From Corynebacterium sp. NML130628 (GTDB lineage: Bacteria > Actinomycetota > Actinomycetes > Mycobacteriales > Mycobacteriaceae): 64,000 nt of DNA. The position numbers and the translations under genes are program-made. Where the stretch lies: the NCBI RefSeq assembly GCF_001875665.1, contig NZ_MLAL01000045.1, forward strand, positions 124,001-188,000. Reading direction: 5' to 3'. The notes beneath the pieces are model-generated. The model had not been told where the DNA came from. It did no database searches and saw only the letters and a program-made list of their open reading frames with translations. Positions 1 through 10,103 of the stretch are shown here, in pieces; the first letter of the stretch is position 1, and each line of letters opens with the position of its first letter.

Positions 1-810
1 TGCCTCCGGCGTTGCGGAGTGTGGCAGCCATTTCACCCACGCGAACTCTGCTGGCGCCTGGGCGAAGTCGATGCCGACGAGTTCCGGGCCGTGGAAGAAC
101 GCCAGCTGCGCGACAATCGAGCGCGCCACCTCCGCCGCACGCGGCCCCACCAGCGTGATCACTGGAAACGCGTTGAGCGCCACCACGATCGGCATCTCTT
201 GGACTGTGTTGACCGCGGCGACCGTCCTGCGCAGGCTCACCGCGCACACCGGGTCGAGATCTTCGGGCGAGCCTGGGTCGTCAACCTCGATCGGGGTGTG
301 CAGCGCGACCGCCCCGACGCCGATCCGCACCTGCAGCGCGTATGGGGAGGCAGCGTGCTGCTCCCAGACGCGCTCTGCAGGCACCGCAGTGAGCAGGGCG
401 TTTGGTGCCGGGTGGAGGTATTCGGCGTGCTCGCGTTGGATTTCGGCGTTGCTGCGCGCCCGGTGAGCGAGGGCGTCCAGGTGCCGCAGGTAGACCCGGC
501 GCGTCTCGTCGATGTCGCCTTGGCGTTCCTGTGGCGAAAACATGGTGACCATGCCGAAGAGCATCATGACCGGGAAGATGAGCATCATTGGGCTCACGGT
601 GCGCCCGGACATCACCATCAGTGCCATCACCGCCCCGATGGCAACCACCATGACTACCGGCAGCAACACTTTCAGCAGCGGCATCGGCTGGTCCTTGTGT
701 GCTTGCGGTACTGCTTCGGCGCGTAGTTGGCCGGTCCGCAGTGGTGGCGGCGGCGCGAGTGTGTGCGCCGTCGATGGTGTCACGACTGGTTCGTGGTCAA
801 GACCTAGCAT
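1..810 (-). CDS. eccC: EccC, ESX/type VII secretion FtsK-like ATPase (N-terminal part, cut by window edge)
   Basis: The minus-strand reading frame is open from an ATG at 810 to the window edge, giving 270 visible residues. A proline-rich start is followed by two adjacent membrane segments (about residues 45-67 and 74-91). Next comes a soluble region with the SPQERQGDIDETRRVYLRHL type of sequence that follows the membrane segments in EccC/YukB proteins. The FtsK/SpoIIIE ATPase domains that drive substrate export would lie beyond the edge. A strong purine-rich ribosome site (GAGGGGGAAAGC) directly precedes the ATG. It is divergent from eccD, and with eccD, mycP and eccB it makes the core of a membrane secretion complex. 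Family assignment rests on the N-terminal architecture plus context. Confidence 0.85.
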   Translation of the reverse strand, partial: MLGLDHEPVVTPSTAHTLAPPPPLRTGQLRAEAVPQAHKDQPMPLLKVLLPVVMVVAIGAVMALMVMSGRTVSPMMLIFPVMMLFGMVTMFSPQERQGDIDETRRVYLRHLDALAHRARSNAEIQREHAEYLHPAPNALLTAVPAERVWEQHAASPYALQVRIGVGAVALHTPIEVDDPGSPEDLDPVCAVSLRRTVAAVNTVQEMPIVVALNAFPVITLVGPRAAEVARSIVAQLAFFHGPELVGIDFAQAPAEFAWVKWLPHSATPEA

Positions 811-946
811 GCTTTCCCCCTCATGCGTTCCCCGGTTGCACATTCCCCCTCGCGCAACTTCTGCATGCATTCTAGGCGATGGTGCGCTACATTGTTCAAG
901 TTAAGCGCCAAGTCGCGCATTTGTATGTTTTCCGGGGGGATTCATC
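811..946. promoter_or_regulatory. Divergent eccC/eccD promoter region
   Basis: This 136-bp spacer separates the two divergently transcribed ESX arms. A possible -10 for eccC is TAGAAT on the minus strand (869-874). A possible -10 for eccD is TACATT on the plus strand (888-893). Clear -35 boxes are not evident. Both genes and eccB have unusually G-rich ribosome sites (GGGGGA or longer), a local signature. Confidence 0.4.
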
Positions 947-2272
947 GTGGCAGTTTCTGCAACGCATCACATCGTGCACGTCACCATTCGTATCGACGTC
1001 GCTTCGCTTCACCGCGATATCGACCTCAGCTTGCCGACGTCCTCGTCGCTCCAGGAACTGATACCCGAGATCGCGCGCTTTGTGGAGCTGCCGCAGCTGC
1101 ACCGCCCGTGGGAGTTCACCAACGTGGCCGGTATCCCGCTCGATGGGCATGCGCCGCTATACCAGCTCAAGATGAGAAACGGTGCGACTGTGGTGATGCG
1201 CCCTCAGGAGCAGCCGACGCCTCCCGTGATCCGTGACGCAGCCCATTCGCTGAGCGCGGCCGCGGCCTCTGCTCGCGACGTGCGTGGGCTGCACATTGGT
1301 GCGACGGTGCTGGGCCTGCTGTGTATTGCGGCGGTGGCCGGCACGGTCGGCGGCTGGGCGTTCGGCGCGGGCCTGGCGGCTGCGACGGCGCTGGTGCTAT
1401 CGCTCGCGGCGCGAAGCAGCGCGGTTTACGTGGCGTTTCTCGGCGCCGCCATGTTTGGGGTCGGCACTTGGGTAGCGGGTCCTCCTGCGAGCTGGGATGC
1501 AACGAGCGATACCGCGATCGGGATGCTCGCGGCGGCAATCACTGCCGTGGCCTGCGTGGTCGTAGGAGTGATGCTCAGGCTGTGCGGCCCAGCCGTTGCA
1601 ACGTTCGCGGTGGTGTGCGCGCTGCAGCTGGCCGCAGCTTCGCTCGGCGCTTGGCTGCCGCAGCACCACGCGGGGGCGGCGGTGGTCGTACTGCTCGGGC
1701 TGCTGTTGGTCATGCTCACCCCGCACATCGCGACGGCCGCAGCGGGACTCAAGGTGCCGCGCATCCCCACCGCCGGCGAGGATTTTGACCGCTCGGATGT
1801 GTACCAGAGTGACGTCGATACGCGCAGCCAGACTGCGCTGACGGTGGCAGCAGCGATCGCGTGCGCCGTGACCACCTGCTGCCTGCCGGCGCTCTACGGC
1901 ATCGCCACGATGGACGCCGCGCTGGGCTGGCGCGTGGCGCTCGCCGGTTGTGTGGCAGGTGCGCTGCTCATCCACGCGGTGCGCCACCACTACCCCACCC
2001 CTCGCATCGCGCTGACAGCGCTGGCGCTCGGCGGGCTCGGTGCCGTGGTGCTCGCCACCGTTGTCGAGCCCAGCCCTCACCCCGCATTTCTCGTTGCCGC
2101 GGGGGCCGTCGCTGTTGCGTGCGCCACCGCCGTCATCTGGTCCCGCCACGTGCCCGACCTCGAGCCCACCACGGTGGTGTGGTTCGAGCGCGCCGAGGCC
2201 GCCGCTCTCATCGCCGTCATTCCGCTCGCGGTGCACCTGACAGGGCTCTTCGACCTCATCAGGGGACTGTAA
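947..2272 (+). CDS. eccD: EccD, ESX/type VII secretion integral membrane channel protein
   Basis: A 441-residue protein with the EccD architecture: an N-terminal ubiquitin-like domain (about residues 5-85, starting HIVHVTIRIDVASLHRDIDL) and then a long run of hydrophobic helices (about eleven) to the C-terminus. In the family EccD forms the membrane vestibule of the ESX complex together with EccB, EccC and EccE. The start is GTG at 947, chosen because a G-rich ribosome site (GGGGGGA) lies 6 nt upstream. mycP follows after 4 bp, so the two are probably cotranscribed. No EccE is visible in the window. Confidence 0.9.
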   Translation: MAVSATHHIVHVTIRIDVASLHRDIDLSLPTSSSLQELIPEIARFVELPQLHRPWEFTNVAGIPLDGHAPLYQLKMRNGATVVMRPQEQPTPPVIRDAAHSLSAAAASARDVRGLHIGATVLGLLCIAAVAGTVGGWAFGAGLAAATALVLSLAARSSAVYVAFLGAAMFGVGTWVAGPPASWDATSDTAIGMLAAAITAVACVVVGVMLRLCGPAVATFAVVCALQLAAASLGAWLPQHHAGAAVVVLLGLLLVMLTPHIATAAAGLKVPRIPTAGEDFDRSDVYQSDVDTRSQTALTVAAAIACAVTTCCLPALYGIATMDAALGWRVALAGCVAGALLIHAVRHHYPTPRIALTALALGGLGAVVLATVVEPSPHPAFLVAAGAVAVACATAVIWSRHVPDLEPTTVVWFERAEAAALIAVIPLAVHLTGLFDLIRGL

Positions 2273-2276
2273 AATT

Positions 2277-3461
2277 ATGCCCCCTCTTGCTTCTCGACGC
2301 CTCTTCGCTACCCTCTGCGTCCCGCTCGCCGTTGGTGCGGCCCTGCCCATCGTGGCTCCGGCTCCGACTGTGAAGGCCCAGGACTACGCCTGCGCCCGCC
2401 CCGCCCACCTCCAACCAGACCGTGCCACACAGCCGGAACCAGACCCCTCCATCCTCGCCGCGCGCCGCCACGCAAGCGGGCGCGGCGTACGCGTCGCCGT
2501 CATCGACACGGGCATCGCACGACACCCGCAGCTGCCGCCTGTCACGCCCGGCCGGGACTTCGTCACACCCGACGACCCCGCCCCATTTCTCGACTGCGAC
2601 AGCCACGGCACCGTCGTCGCCGGCATCATCGCCGGACGCGACCTCGGCATCGCACCCGCAGCGCACCTGATCTCCATTCGGCAGACCTCCGCGCATTACC
2701 GTGAAGAACACGCTTCTGGGTCCCTCGCCACGCTCAGCCAAGCCATCCACAACGCCCTCGACGAACACGCACGCGTCATCAACATCTCCGTCGTCTCCTG
2801 CATGCCGCCCTACCTCGCAGCAAGTCTCGACACCAGAGAACTCGACGCCGCACTCCACCGCGCCGAAACCTCCGGCGCCGTCATCGTCGCCGCCGCCGGA
2901 AACGCCACCAACGAATGCGCCGACGGCTTCACCGTCTTCCCCGCCCACATGCCCACCGTCCTCGCCATCGGCGCTCGCGACGACGCCCACACCGTCGCCG
3001 ACTACTCCATCCCATCCCCCAAGCCCCCGCTGTCCGCCCGCGGCACCACGCCCATCGTCCTCGCTTCCGACGGCGCAGGGTTTGCCACCGGCGTCGCCGG
3101 CGAGCTACAGCCCGACGGCACACCAACCATCCAACCCTACGTAGGCACCAGCTTCGCCGCTCCCATCGTCAGCGGCGCCATCGCCCTCCTCCTCGAGCGC
3201 TACCCGCACCTCTCACCGAAACAAGTCCGCGACATCGTCTACGCCGCAGCCGAACCACACGGCGGGGCGCTGCGCCCAGAAGACATCGTCACCCAACTAC
3301 CACCCACACCACCCCGCACGGCGACCGTCACCGCCATCGACGCACCACTGCCCACCACCTCACCTGCAGCCCGGCGCGCCGGGCTGGCACTCGGCGGGCT
3401 CTTGGCGCTCATCGCGCTGACAATCGTGGCACGCTCCCTGCGCGGGGACCGGAAACCCTAG
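2277..3461 (+). CDS. mycP: Mycosin, membrane-anchored subtilisin-like protease of the ESX locus
   Basis: A 394-residue S8-family serine protease. It has an N-terminal signal sequence (about residues 1-35), catalytic Asp77 (VAVIDTGIARHP), His110 (DSHGTVVAGI), oxyanion Asn209 (AAGNATN) and nucleophile Ser292 (GTSFAAPIVSG). A C-terminal membrane helix (about 368-386) ends in a short basic tail. This is the mycosin layout: an extracytoplasmic protease tethered near the ESX channel, which it stabilises and for which it processes substrates. The gene sits 4 bp after eccD. Its TAG stop overlaps the stop of convergent eccB by 4 bp (3458-3461, CTAG). Confidence 0.92.
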   Translation: MPPLASRRLFATLCVPLAVGAALPIVAPAPTVKAQDYACARPAHLQPDRATQPEPDPSILAARRHASGRGVRVAVIDTGIARHPQLPPVTPGRDFVTPDDPAPFLDCDSHGTVVAGIIAGRDLGIAPAAHLISIRQTSAHYREEHASGSLATLSQAIHNALDEHARVINISVVSCMPPYLAASLDTRELDAALHRAETSGAVIVAAAGNATNECADGFTVFPAHMPTVLAIGARDDAHTVADYSIPSPKPPLSARGTTPIVLASDGAGFATGVAGELQPDGTPTIQPYVGTSFAAPIVSGAIALLLERYPHLSPKQVRDIVYAAAEPHGGALRPEDIVTQLPPTPPRTATVTAIDAPLPTTSPAARRAGLALGGLLALIALTIVARSLRGDRKP

Positions 3462-4711
3462 GACGTCACTGGCCGCAGCGCGACAGCCCGCTCGAGCGGA
3501 GCACCTGCTGGAAGCAGCGACACGATCTGCCACGGTGCGCTCTCTATATGGCGCACACCGATGAGGTCCAGCGTGGCCTGCCCTGCCACCTCATGGCGAG
3601 TGCCCTCCGGGGAGACCACGAGTAGCCCCTGGCCGGTATCCACGCCGACGGCACCCTCGCGCAGTCCAGCAAAGTGGGTCGCGGTGCCGGTTCCCGCCAA
3701 GGCGATTGCGCCCTCCAGCGCGTCGCCCGAGGCCTTCGGCCAGGTGGCAGCGCCTCGTTCACCGTTCACGCATACTGTGTCCTGCGCTGGCTGCACCCAG
3801 CGCGGTGCCTCGTGGGGGATGCGTAGGTCGAGTGGTGGCTGCGCGTCCGGGTAATGCGCGATGTCTGCGCGGTTGACGCTGCGGGAGGCAGCGCCGGCGT
3901 CGAGAAGCACTTGTGCCACAGTGTCCGAAACTTGTTGCACACCGCCGTGCTCGGTGAGCACCCAGGCACCTTCCGGCGTGCGCAGTACTTCCGGAAGGCG
4001 CACCGGCAGCGCAAACGCAGAGCCCTCGCGCAGGGCGCCGAGCACCGCGGTCGGCGGCGACCAACGGGGCGTCGTGGAGTCGATGCCTAGTGCGCGGCGC
4101 ATGATGCGCCCCTCCGGAGTCGTGGATGGCGGCAACTGCCTACGGCCGTGCGCGTCGACGACCCACTCCCGGTGATCCGCCACCGCCAGCACCGCCGTGC
4201 CCTGCGACAATGGCACCGACGCCTGACCCGCGACCACCACCACCTTGTCCTCGGCGTGGCACGCTGACCAGGCGTGCTCCTCCGTAGCTTCCGGCGCGAA
4301 CATGCCTGGCGCCGCCACGATGCCGACGGGCAGCCCGCGCGGCACCGTCGCCAGGTAGTCCCCGCCGGCGCGGGCAGGCTCAGCGGCTTCCCCCGCAATG
4401 AGGCGCGCCGACGTCAGGTTCGTCACCGGGTGCAGGGCGCCGTCGACGCGCACGTAGAGGCCACCGTCGGTAGCGCGCACGATGGGGGCTTCGCCGGGGT
4501 GCGGGTTCGGGCTCATCCAGGCGAACAGCCCCATCACCGCGGCGATCAGCACGACGCCGACCGCCCCAAAGATCCCGGCGCGCCGTCGCGCCGCCAGCGG
4601 GTCGTGAATCATCCTGATGTCACCGTAGATGAGGCCGTGCTCCACACGGCGCTGCATAAACCTGTGTCCCGACACCTGCGGGCGCGTGGTTGGCAACAAG
4701 CGTTGCTGCAT
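3458..4711 (-). CDS. eccB: EccB, ESX/type VII secretion membrane ATPase-associated protein
   Basis: A 417-residue protein. The cytoplasmic N-terminus contains the family-typical stretch PQVSGHRFMQRRVEHGLIYG, followed by one membrane helix (about residues 45-65) and a large extracytoplasmic domain. Cys151 and Cys314 are placed to form the structural disulfide known in EccB proteins. The start codon at 4711 is preceded by a G-rich ribosome site (GGGGGAACAT). It is convergent with mycP, sharing the overlapping CTAG stop. It completes the visible ESX core set with eccC and eccD. Confidence 0.92.
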   Translation of the reverse strand: MQQRLLPTTRPQVSGHRFMQRRVEHGLIYGDIRMIHDPLAARRRAGIFGAVGVVLIAAVMGLFAWMSPNPHPGEAPIVRATDGGLYVRVDGALHPVTNLTSARLIAGEAAEPARAGGDYLATVPRGLPVGIVAAPGMFAPEATEEHAWSACHAEDKVVVVAGQASVPLSQGTAVLAVADHREWVVDAHGRRQLPPSTTPEGRIMRRALGIDSTTPRWSPPTAVLGALREGSAFALPVRLPEVLRTPEGAWVLTEHGGVQQVSDTVAQVLLDAGAASRSVNRADIAHYPDAQPPLDLRIPHEAPRWVQPAQDTVCVNGERGAATWPKASGDALEGAIALAGTGTATHFAGLREGAVGVDTGQGLLVVSPEGTRHEVAGQATLDLIGVRHIESAPWQIVSLLPAGAPLERAVALRPVTS

Positions 4712-4760
4712 ATGTTCCCCCGATGTTGTATCCCCCGATAACTAATAACGCTGACTTACA

Positions 4761-6899
4761 CTACCAAAGCTGTAGCGGTTCCGAACCGTGCTTGACGGCA
4801 TCAGCCTGCATCTTCGCAAGCTCGGCGCGCGTGAATGCGTCGTTGACGGCGAAGATCGCTGTGTCGCCCTTCATATACACCGGGGTCAGCGCGCTATTGG
4901 CCATACCGTTGTTCAAATTCACGTACGGCAGCTGCTGCGCCCAGAATACCGGCGGCGATGCGATATAGAACTTGATGTTCAGCCGTTCAACGGCCCGGTC
5001 CACTGCGTTCTTCGCCGTCGCGTCGCCGAGCACACCGCGCCCGAGCATCTCTACGTCAAACAAGGCGGTTGCAGTGTCCTCGCCGCGTGATCTCGCTGGC
5101 CACTGGTAGTGCCGGGAGAGCGTCGGCACGCCGGTGTAGGCATACAGCCACGAATGCCCGTCCGCGGGCTCACCGTAGGTAACGCCTTCCCACGCCGCAG
5201 GCTGCGTCGCGAGCCAGTCGAACGCCGCCACGTCATCGTTATTCACCATCCGACCACTAATACGCGGTGCAGTGTAGATATCCTCCGCGGCCTGCGCTGC
5301 GCTCGCGTGCACAGCCGTCGAGGTACTCGCAGCAACCACGATCGCCACAAGCACCGCCCCAATTGTCGACGCCCCCTTCGCAACCACCGTGCCCGCACGC
5401 GCAGCGACCGGCGCTAGTGTCAGCATGCGGATCATCACGGCCAATCCAATTGCGGCCGACGCGATCACACACATCACCACCGGCAGCACCAGGCGGTGCG
5501 CCGTGTTGTAATGCAGCCCCGCAATGAGCGACGGCACCACGTCCAGCACCGGCGGAAGCGGCGCAGCCGCCTGCACCACCGTGGTGAGTGAAAGGGCATA
5601 GAACACCACCGGCCACACCTGACCACGCCACACCACGAGCGCCACCGCCCCCACAAGCGCGAGCCACAGCATCACCGTCGGGTTGTAGTTCGGGAAGTAT
5701 TCAGTGACGTGGCGCGTATCCATCGTGATAGCGAGCGCCCACGGGTTTTGCACTGTGCCGTCCTCCGGGGTGGACCACCCCGCAACCTCCTGCGCCTGCT
5801 CCGAACCCGCAAACACCTGTGGCAGGAACAGCACCGCAGCAGCAAGCGCCGGGGCCGCCAACCACACCGTGTCGACGAGGCGGGAACGGACGGGGCGAAG
5901 CAGCGTCGACAAGCACCAGGCGAAGACCACTGCGAGCGCAATCGTCGTCACTGGCGACGGGTGCACCGCCACCACCCCAAAGAACCCGAGCGCCGCCGCG
6001 AAGGCCGCGTTGTGGCGCCGCGGGACCTCCAGGAACTGCCAAATCACAATGCCCGTCAGCGCGACCGCCATCATGTACGGCCACATGCCAACGTAATCCG
6101 ACACCCACATCAGCTGCGGCGCCCCGTACACAAGAAGCGGCGCACACCCCGCCGCGATCTGGGCCGTCAGCCCCCGCGAGCGCAGAAACCCAAACACTAA
6201 ACACGCCACGGACAGACACGCCGCCACCGAGGGCACCATCGTCTGCGCCACGTTCAACGCGGGAATCGGCGCCATCCCAGCAGTCTCTGCAAAGAGCGCC
6301 ACCCCCGCGTGGTAGCCCGAAGGGTACAACAGCGAGCTGTGCGTCTCCTGGTACAACAGCTCCCCCATCCGAGTCGGCGACGCTATCCTCTCATCCATGA
6401 TGAAGCGCACAGTGTTGGCGTGCCACTGGGAATCCCAGCCTTGCACAATGTTGGCCAACCCCAGCGGTGTCTCCGCAAGCCAGCGCAAGCGATCACGAAT
6501 CAGCATCGACGAACCCGCAACCACACCAAGCAGCGGCAACACCCACACCGGGTCAGCCACGCTGCCTTCACGCCGCTGCTGCGGGCTTCCCGGCAGCAGC
6601 GCCCGCCTCCACGACAGCTCCCCGGCGCCGGTCCAGCGATCGCGGGCGCGCCGTGCGAACGCGTAGCGCCAGCCAGCGGCGCACAGCACCGCAAAGATCA
6701 CGCTCACCGAGAACGTCCACGGCGAAAACTTCGCCGACGTCAACCCCCACGACCACGCGCTGAGCCCAATGATGCCGAAGCTCACGGGTATCGACGCCAC
6801 CACCGACGCCGGCACCCGCATACCGGAAACAACGTTGACCACGAATCCGGGCAGCACAAACACAAGTACGGCTGCAATAAACATCCCGGCAGTGACCAC
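4761..6899 (-). CDS. DUF6541-type polytopic membrane protein
   Basis: A 712-residue protein with about 13 hydrophobic segments across residues 1-530, then a C-terminal hydrophilic portion (about 530-712, e.g. NNDDVAAFDWLATQPAAWEG). The overall layout resembles GT-C type glycosyltransferases, and I associate it with the DUF6541 family found beside truA in corynebacteria. The substrate is unknown; a role in cell-envelope glycan assembly is only inferred. The start is GTG at 6899 behind AAGGAG, 58 bp downstream of truA, so it is probably cotranscribed with truA. Confidence 0.6.
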   Translation of the reverse strand: MVTAGMFIAAVLVFVLPGFVVNVVSGMRVPASVVASIPVSFGIIGLSAWSWGLTSAKFSPWTFSVSVIFAVLCAAGWRYAFARRARDRWTGAGELSWRRALLPGSPQQRREGSVADPVWVLPLLGVVAGSSMLIRDRLRWLAETPLGLANIVQGWDSQWHANTVRFIMDERIASPTRMGELLYQETHSSLLYPSGYHAGVALFAETAGMAPIPALNVAQTMVPSVAACLSVACLVFGFLRSRGLTAQIAAGCAPLLVYGAPQLMWVSDYVGMWPYMMAVALTGIVIWQFLEVPRRHNAAFAAALGFFGVVAVHPSPVTTIALAVVFAWCLSTLLRPVRSRLVDTVWLAAPALAAAVLFLPQVFAGSEQAQEVAGWSTPEDGTVQNPWALAITMDTRHVTEYFPNYNPTVMLWLALVGAVALVVWRGQVWPVVFYALSLTTVVQAAAPLPPVLDVVPSLIAGLHYNTAHRLVLPVVMCVIASAAIGLAVMIRMLTLAPVAARAGTVVAKGASTIGAVLVAIVVAASTSTAVHASAAQAAEDIYTAPRISGRMVNNDDVAAFDWLATQPAAWEGVTYGEPADGHSWLYAYTGVPTLSRHYQWPARSRGEDTATALFDVEMLGRGVLGDATAKNAVDRAVERLNIKFYIASPPVFWAQQLPYVNLNNGMANSALTPVYMKGDTAIFAVNDAFTRAELAKMQADAVKHGSEPLQLW

Positions 6900-6957
6900 G
6901 CGTACTCCTTCGCGACCTGAAACGTTACAACTGGTGAAATCTTATCGCTTTGGGCAA

Positions 6958-7797
6958 TCAGAGCGAACGTCGATCACGCGTAGTGGCAGCGCGGGCAGCC
7001 CACTCCTGCTCAGGGGGGTACACAACATGGTCGAAGGTCAATCCCTTCGCGGGCGCGAGAGGCACCTCGGCACGCCGCTCTGTAGCGTCCAGCAGCCCTG
7101 TCGCCCACACCAGGTCACGCTTGCCCTGCCCGACCGTCAGACACGTCGCAGTCAGCGCGCGCACCATGTTCCAGCAGAACGCGTCGGCACTGATGTGCGC
7201 CTCGTACAGCTGCGGCTCCGCATCAGTGGAGGCGTCCACCCAACGGAAGCTGTGCACGTCACGGATCGTCGTCGCGTGCGGGCGCGGCTTACAGAACGCC
7301 GCAAAATCATGCAGCCCGAGCAGCACGTCCGCGGTCTGCTGCATCAGGTCCACATCAACTGGCCTGGCCCACACTGCGGTGTCACGCGTACGAGTCGGCA
7401 GCGCCCCAGCAGGGCTGGTAGTCACGCGGTAAATATAGTGGCGCGCCAAGGCGGAGAAGCGAGCGTCAAAGTCAGGGGAAACCTCGCGTACAGCGTGGAC
7501 CCGGATATCCTCAGGCAGCAGCTTCGCCAGGCGCCGCACCAAACGCGCCGGGTCACCGTCCAGCGAACGCTGCTGCAACGACACCGGGTCTATATCCGCG
7601 TGGGCAACCTGACCGCGAGCGTGCACCCCCGCATCAGTGCGGCCGGCGACCGTCAGCGAAACAGGGTGGCGTAACACGAGTTCGAGCGCATCCTCCACGG
7701 TCCCCTGAACGGTTCGCAGGTTGTCTTTCTGCCGGGCCCAGCCGTGGAAGTCGGTGCCGTCGTAGGCGATGTCGAAACGCAGACGCATCGTGTTCAT
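6958..7797 (-). CDS. truA: tRNA pseudouridine(38-40) synthase
   Basis: TruA converts uridines 38-40 of the tRNA anticodon arm to pseudouridine. The family motif with the catalytic aspartate is present (VAGRTDAGVHARGQVAH), as are the N-terminal RLRFDIAYDGTDFHGWARQ and the GLHDFAAFCK region. The reading frame extends upstream to 7854, but that extension runs through the rplQ terminator. I therefore place the start at ATG 7797 (or 7788), giving 279 residues. The box TAGCCT lies 7 nt before ATG 7797 with no ribosome site, so the transcript may be leaderless. It lies downstream of rplQ on the same strand. Confidence 0.93.
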   Translation of the reverse strand: MNTMRLRFDIAYDGTDFHGWARQKDNLRTVQGTVEDALELVLRHPVSLTVAGRTDAGVHARGQVAHADIDPVSLQQRSLDGDPARLVRRLAKLLPEDIRVHAVREVSPDFDARFSALARHYIYRVTTSPAGALPTRTRDTAVWARPVDVDLMQQTADVLLGLHDFAAFCKPRPHATTIRDVHSFRWVDASTDAEPQLYEAHISADAFCWNMVRALTATCLTVGQGKRDLVWATGLLDATERRAEVPLAPAKGLTFDHVVYPPEQEWAARAATTRDRRSL

Positions 7798-7839
7798 TCG
7801 TATCAGGCTAGCAAACAGCGTGCGTGCCGCTGGAATGAG

Positions 7840-7877
7840 AAAACCCCACGCCACCGTGCAGGTGGGACGCGGGGTTT
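7840..7877 (-). terminator. Terminator after rplQ
   Basis: On the minus strand an inverted repeat (AAACCCC...CCACC paired with GGTGG...GGGGTTT) is followed by TTTTCTCATT. It lies 39 bp beyond the rplQ stop and before the truA start, closing the rpsM-rplQ block. Confidence 0.75.
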
Positions 7878-7916
7878 CGCGTGAGCAAGCCGGAACAGCT
7901 CACTCAGGGGGGAGGG

Positions 7917-8303
7917 TTAGTCCTCCTTGGCAGCCTTCGCCTCGGCTGGCTCCAGAACCAGGGAAACCTGGGTCATTGGAGCGTTGTCGCCGGAGCGAGG
8001 TGCAACCTTGATCAGGCGGGTGTAGCCACCGTCACGGTTCTCGAACTTCGGTGCAAGCTCGTTGAACAGGTATGCAACGATCTGCTTGTTCGGAAGCTTC
8101 GCAGCGACAGCGCGGCGTTCCTGCAGGGAACCACCTTTCGCCTTGGTGATCAGCTTCTCTGCGTATGGGCGAAGTGCTTTCGCCTTTGCATCGGTCGTCG
8201 TGATGGCGCCGTGCTCGAACAGGGACTGCGCCAGGTTAGACAGAATGTGCTTCTGGTGGGCGGCGGACCCTCCGAGACGGGCACCCTTCTTCGGGGTAGG
8301 CAT
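7917..8303 (-). CDS. rplQ: 50S ribosomal protein L17 (bL17)
   Basis: 128 residues, beginning [18 protein letters not shown], the nearly invariant bL17 start, with the conserved core [20 protein letters not shown]. It has a short acidic/Ala-rich tail ([11 protein letters not shown]). L17 sits near the exit of the peptide tunnel on the large subunit. It is the last gene of the rpsM-rpsK-rpsD-rpoA-rplQ group, 42 bp after rpoA, and is followed by a clear terminator. Confidence 0.98.
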   Translation of the reverse strand: MPTPKKGARLGGSAAHQKHILSNLAQSLFEHGAITTTDAKAKALRPYAEKLITKAKGGSLQERRAVAAKLPNKQIVAYLFNELAPKFENRDGGYTRLIKVAPRSGDNAPMTQVSLVLEPAEAKAAKED

Positions 8304-8345
8304 TTTCGTACTCCTCGTATGGGGTTGTGAGCGCGTGCTCTTGGT

Positions 8346-9359
8346 TTACTCGGTTTCTTCCGCGGTGTCGTCGATGTAGTCACCAGTCTCGGCGTCGTAG
8401 CCTTCGATCTGGGTCGGGTCGAAATCTTCCGGAGCGTCCTTCAGCGTCAGGCTCATGGAGGCGAGCTTGATCTTGACCTCGTTGATGGACTTCTCGCCAA
8501 AGTTGCGGATATCCATCAGGTCGGTCTCAGAGCATTCAGCCAGCTGGCCGACGGTGTTGATACCCTCACGCTTCAAGCAGTTGTAGGACCGGACGGAGAA
8601 GTTGAGATCCTCAATCGGCAGGTTGTAGGCCGCGATGTACTCCGTCTCCTGTGGGGACGGGCCAATTTCGATGCCTTCTGCTGCCGTATTCAGCTCACGT
8701 GCCAGGCCGAACAGCTCCACCAGGGTGGAACCAGCCGACGCCAGGGCGTCGCGAGCGGACATGGAGTTCTTCGTCTCCACATCGATGATCAGCTTGTCGA
8801 AGTCGGTGCGCTGCTCGACACGGGTTGCCTCAACCTTGTAGGCAACACGGGTCACTGGGGAGTAGATCTGGTCGACCGGAATACGGCCGGCTTCCCCACC
8901 AGAGTTCGGCATCGCTGGGACGTAGCCACGGCCACGCTCCACGACAAGCTCCATCTCAAGGCGTGCCTGCTCATTGAGCGAAGCAATGTGGAGATCCGGG
9001 TTGTGGATCTCAACATCAGCTGGCGTCTCAATGTCGCCAGCGGTAACGACGCCCGGACCTTCAACGGACAGGTACATCACGACTGGCTCGTCGGACTCCG
9101 ACGACAGCACGATGTCCTTGATGTTGAGGATGATCTCGGAAACGTTTTCCTTCACACCGTTGATGGTGGTGAACTCGTGGAGCACACCATCAATCTTGAT
9201 CGAGGTAACCGCTGCGCCCGGGATGGACGACAGCAGCGTACGACGCAGGGAGTTACCCAGCGTGTAACCAAAACCTGGCTCGAGTGGCTCGATGACGAAC
9301 TTCGAGCGGTTGGTATCGATATACTCCTCGGTCAGCTGTGGACGCTGTGAGATGAGCAT
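8346..9359 (-). CDS. rpoA: RNA polymerase alpha subunit
   Basis: 337 residues with both alpha domains. The N-terminal dimerisation/assembly domain (about 1-230) includes [20 protein letters not shown]. The C-terminal domain (about 245-315) has the helix-hairpin-helix sequence [16 protein letters not shown] and [15 protein letters not shown], which contact UP-element DNA and activators. An acidic tail ([15 protein letters not shown]) follows. It lies 111 bp after rpsD and 42 bp before rplQ. Length and motifs are standard for actinobacterial alpha. Confidence 0.99.
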   Translation of the reverse strand: MLISQRPQLTEEYIDTNRSKFVIEPLEPGFGYTLGNSLRRTLLSSIPGAAVTSIKIDGVLHEFTTINGVKENVSEIILNIKDIVLSSESDEPVVMYLSVEGPGVVTAGDIETPADVEIHNPDLHIASLNEQARLEMELVVERGRGYVPAMPNSGGEAGRIPVDQIYSPVTRVAYKVEATRVEQRTDFDKLIIDVETKNSMSARDALASAGSTLVELFGLARELNTAAEGIEIGPSPQETEYIAAYNLPIEDLNFSVRSYNCLKREGINTVGQLAECSETDLMDIRNFGEKSINEVKIKLASMSLTLKDAPEDFDPTQIEGYDAETGDYIDDTAEETE

Positions 9360-9470
9360 GAACTTCTCCTTTTCCGGCTACCACTATATGAAGCCGCGAG
9401 AATATGGACTTTCGGAAAGAATTCGCACCACTTGTCGACATCGACGCAGTGCGGGGTGAAGTAAGCGGGC

Positions 9471-10076
9471 TTACTTCGAGTAGAGCTCGACGATGAGCTG
9501 CTCCTGCAGCGGCACCTCGATCTGAGCGCGCTCCGGCAACTGGTGCACGAGAATGCGCAGGGTATCCGGAACGACCTGGAGCCATGCCGGAACAACAGCG
9601 TCCAACAGGTTGTCCTGGGCCTCTTCGAACCAGAGCATCTTGCGGGACTTGTCACGAACATCGATGATGTCGTACTGCGTGACCTTGTAAGAAGGAACGT
9701 CGATACGCTTGCCGTTCACGGTGAAGTGACCGTGGGACACAAGCTGACGTGCCTGGCGGCGCGTGCGCGCCAGACCTGCACGGTACACAACGTTGTCCAG
9801 ACGGGACTCAAGCAGGATCAGCAGGTTGTCGCCGGTCTTACCTGGGAGGCGGTTGGCCTCCTCGTAGTAGCGACGGAACTGCTTCTCCATCACTCCGTAG
9901 GTGAAGCGAGCCTTCTGCTTCTCCTGGAGCTGGAGCAGGTACTCAGATTCCTTGATGCGAGCGCGGCCAGCCTGCCCCGGAGGGTATGGGCGACGCTCGA
10001 AGGACATGTCACCGCCGACGAGATCGACGCGGAGGCGACGGGACTTACGGGTAGCAGGGCCGGTATAACGAGCCAT
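9471..10076 (-). CDS. rpsD: 30S ribosomal protein S4 (uS4), zinc-free type
   Basis: 201 residues. The N-terminus [19 protein letters not shown] lacks the zinc-binding cysteines of the Zn form, so this is the C-minus paralogue usual in actinobacteria. The S4 RNA-binding domain is intact ([38 protein letters not shown]). S4 nucleates 16S 5'-domain assembly and can act as a translational repressor of its operon. It lies 27 bp after rpsK and 111 bp before rpoA. Confidence 0.98.
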   Translation of the reverse strand: MARYTGPATRKSRRLRVDLVGGDMSFERRPYPPGQAGRARIKESEYLLQLQEKQKARFTYGVMEKQFRRYYEEANRLPGKTGDNLLILLESRLDNVVYRAGLARTRRQARQLVSHGHFTVNGKRIDVPSYKVTQYDIIDVRDKSRKMLWFEEAQDNLLDAVVPAWLQVVPDTLRILVHQLPERAQIEVPLQEQLIVELYSK

Positions 10077-10103
10077 GATGTATTACCTCTTTTCCTTTCT
10101 GCC

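Noticed and set aside
7798..7854. Upstream extension of truA
   Set aside because: It overlaps the rplQ terminator and gives residues unlike any TruA N-terminus.
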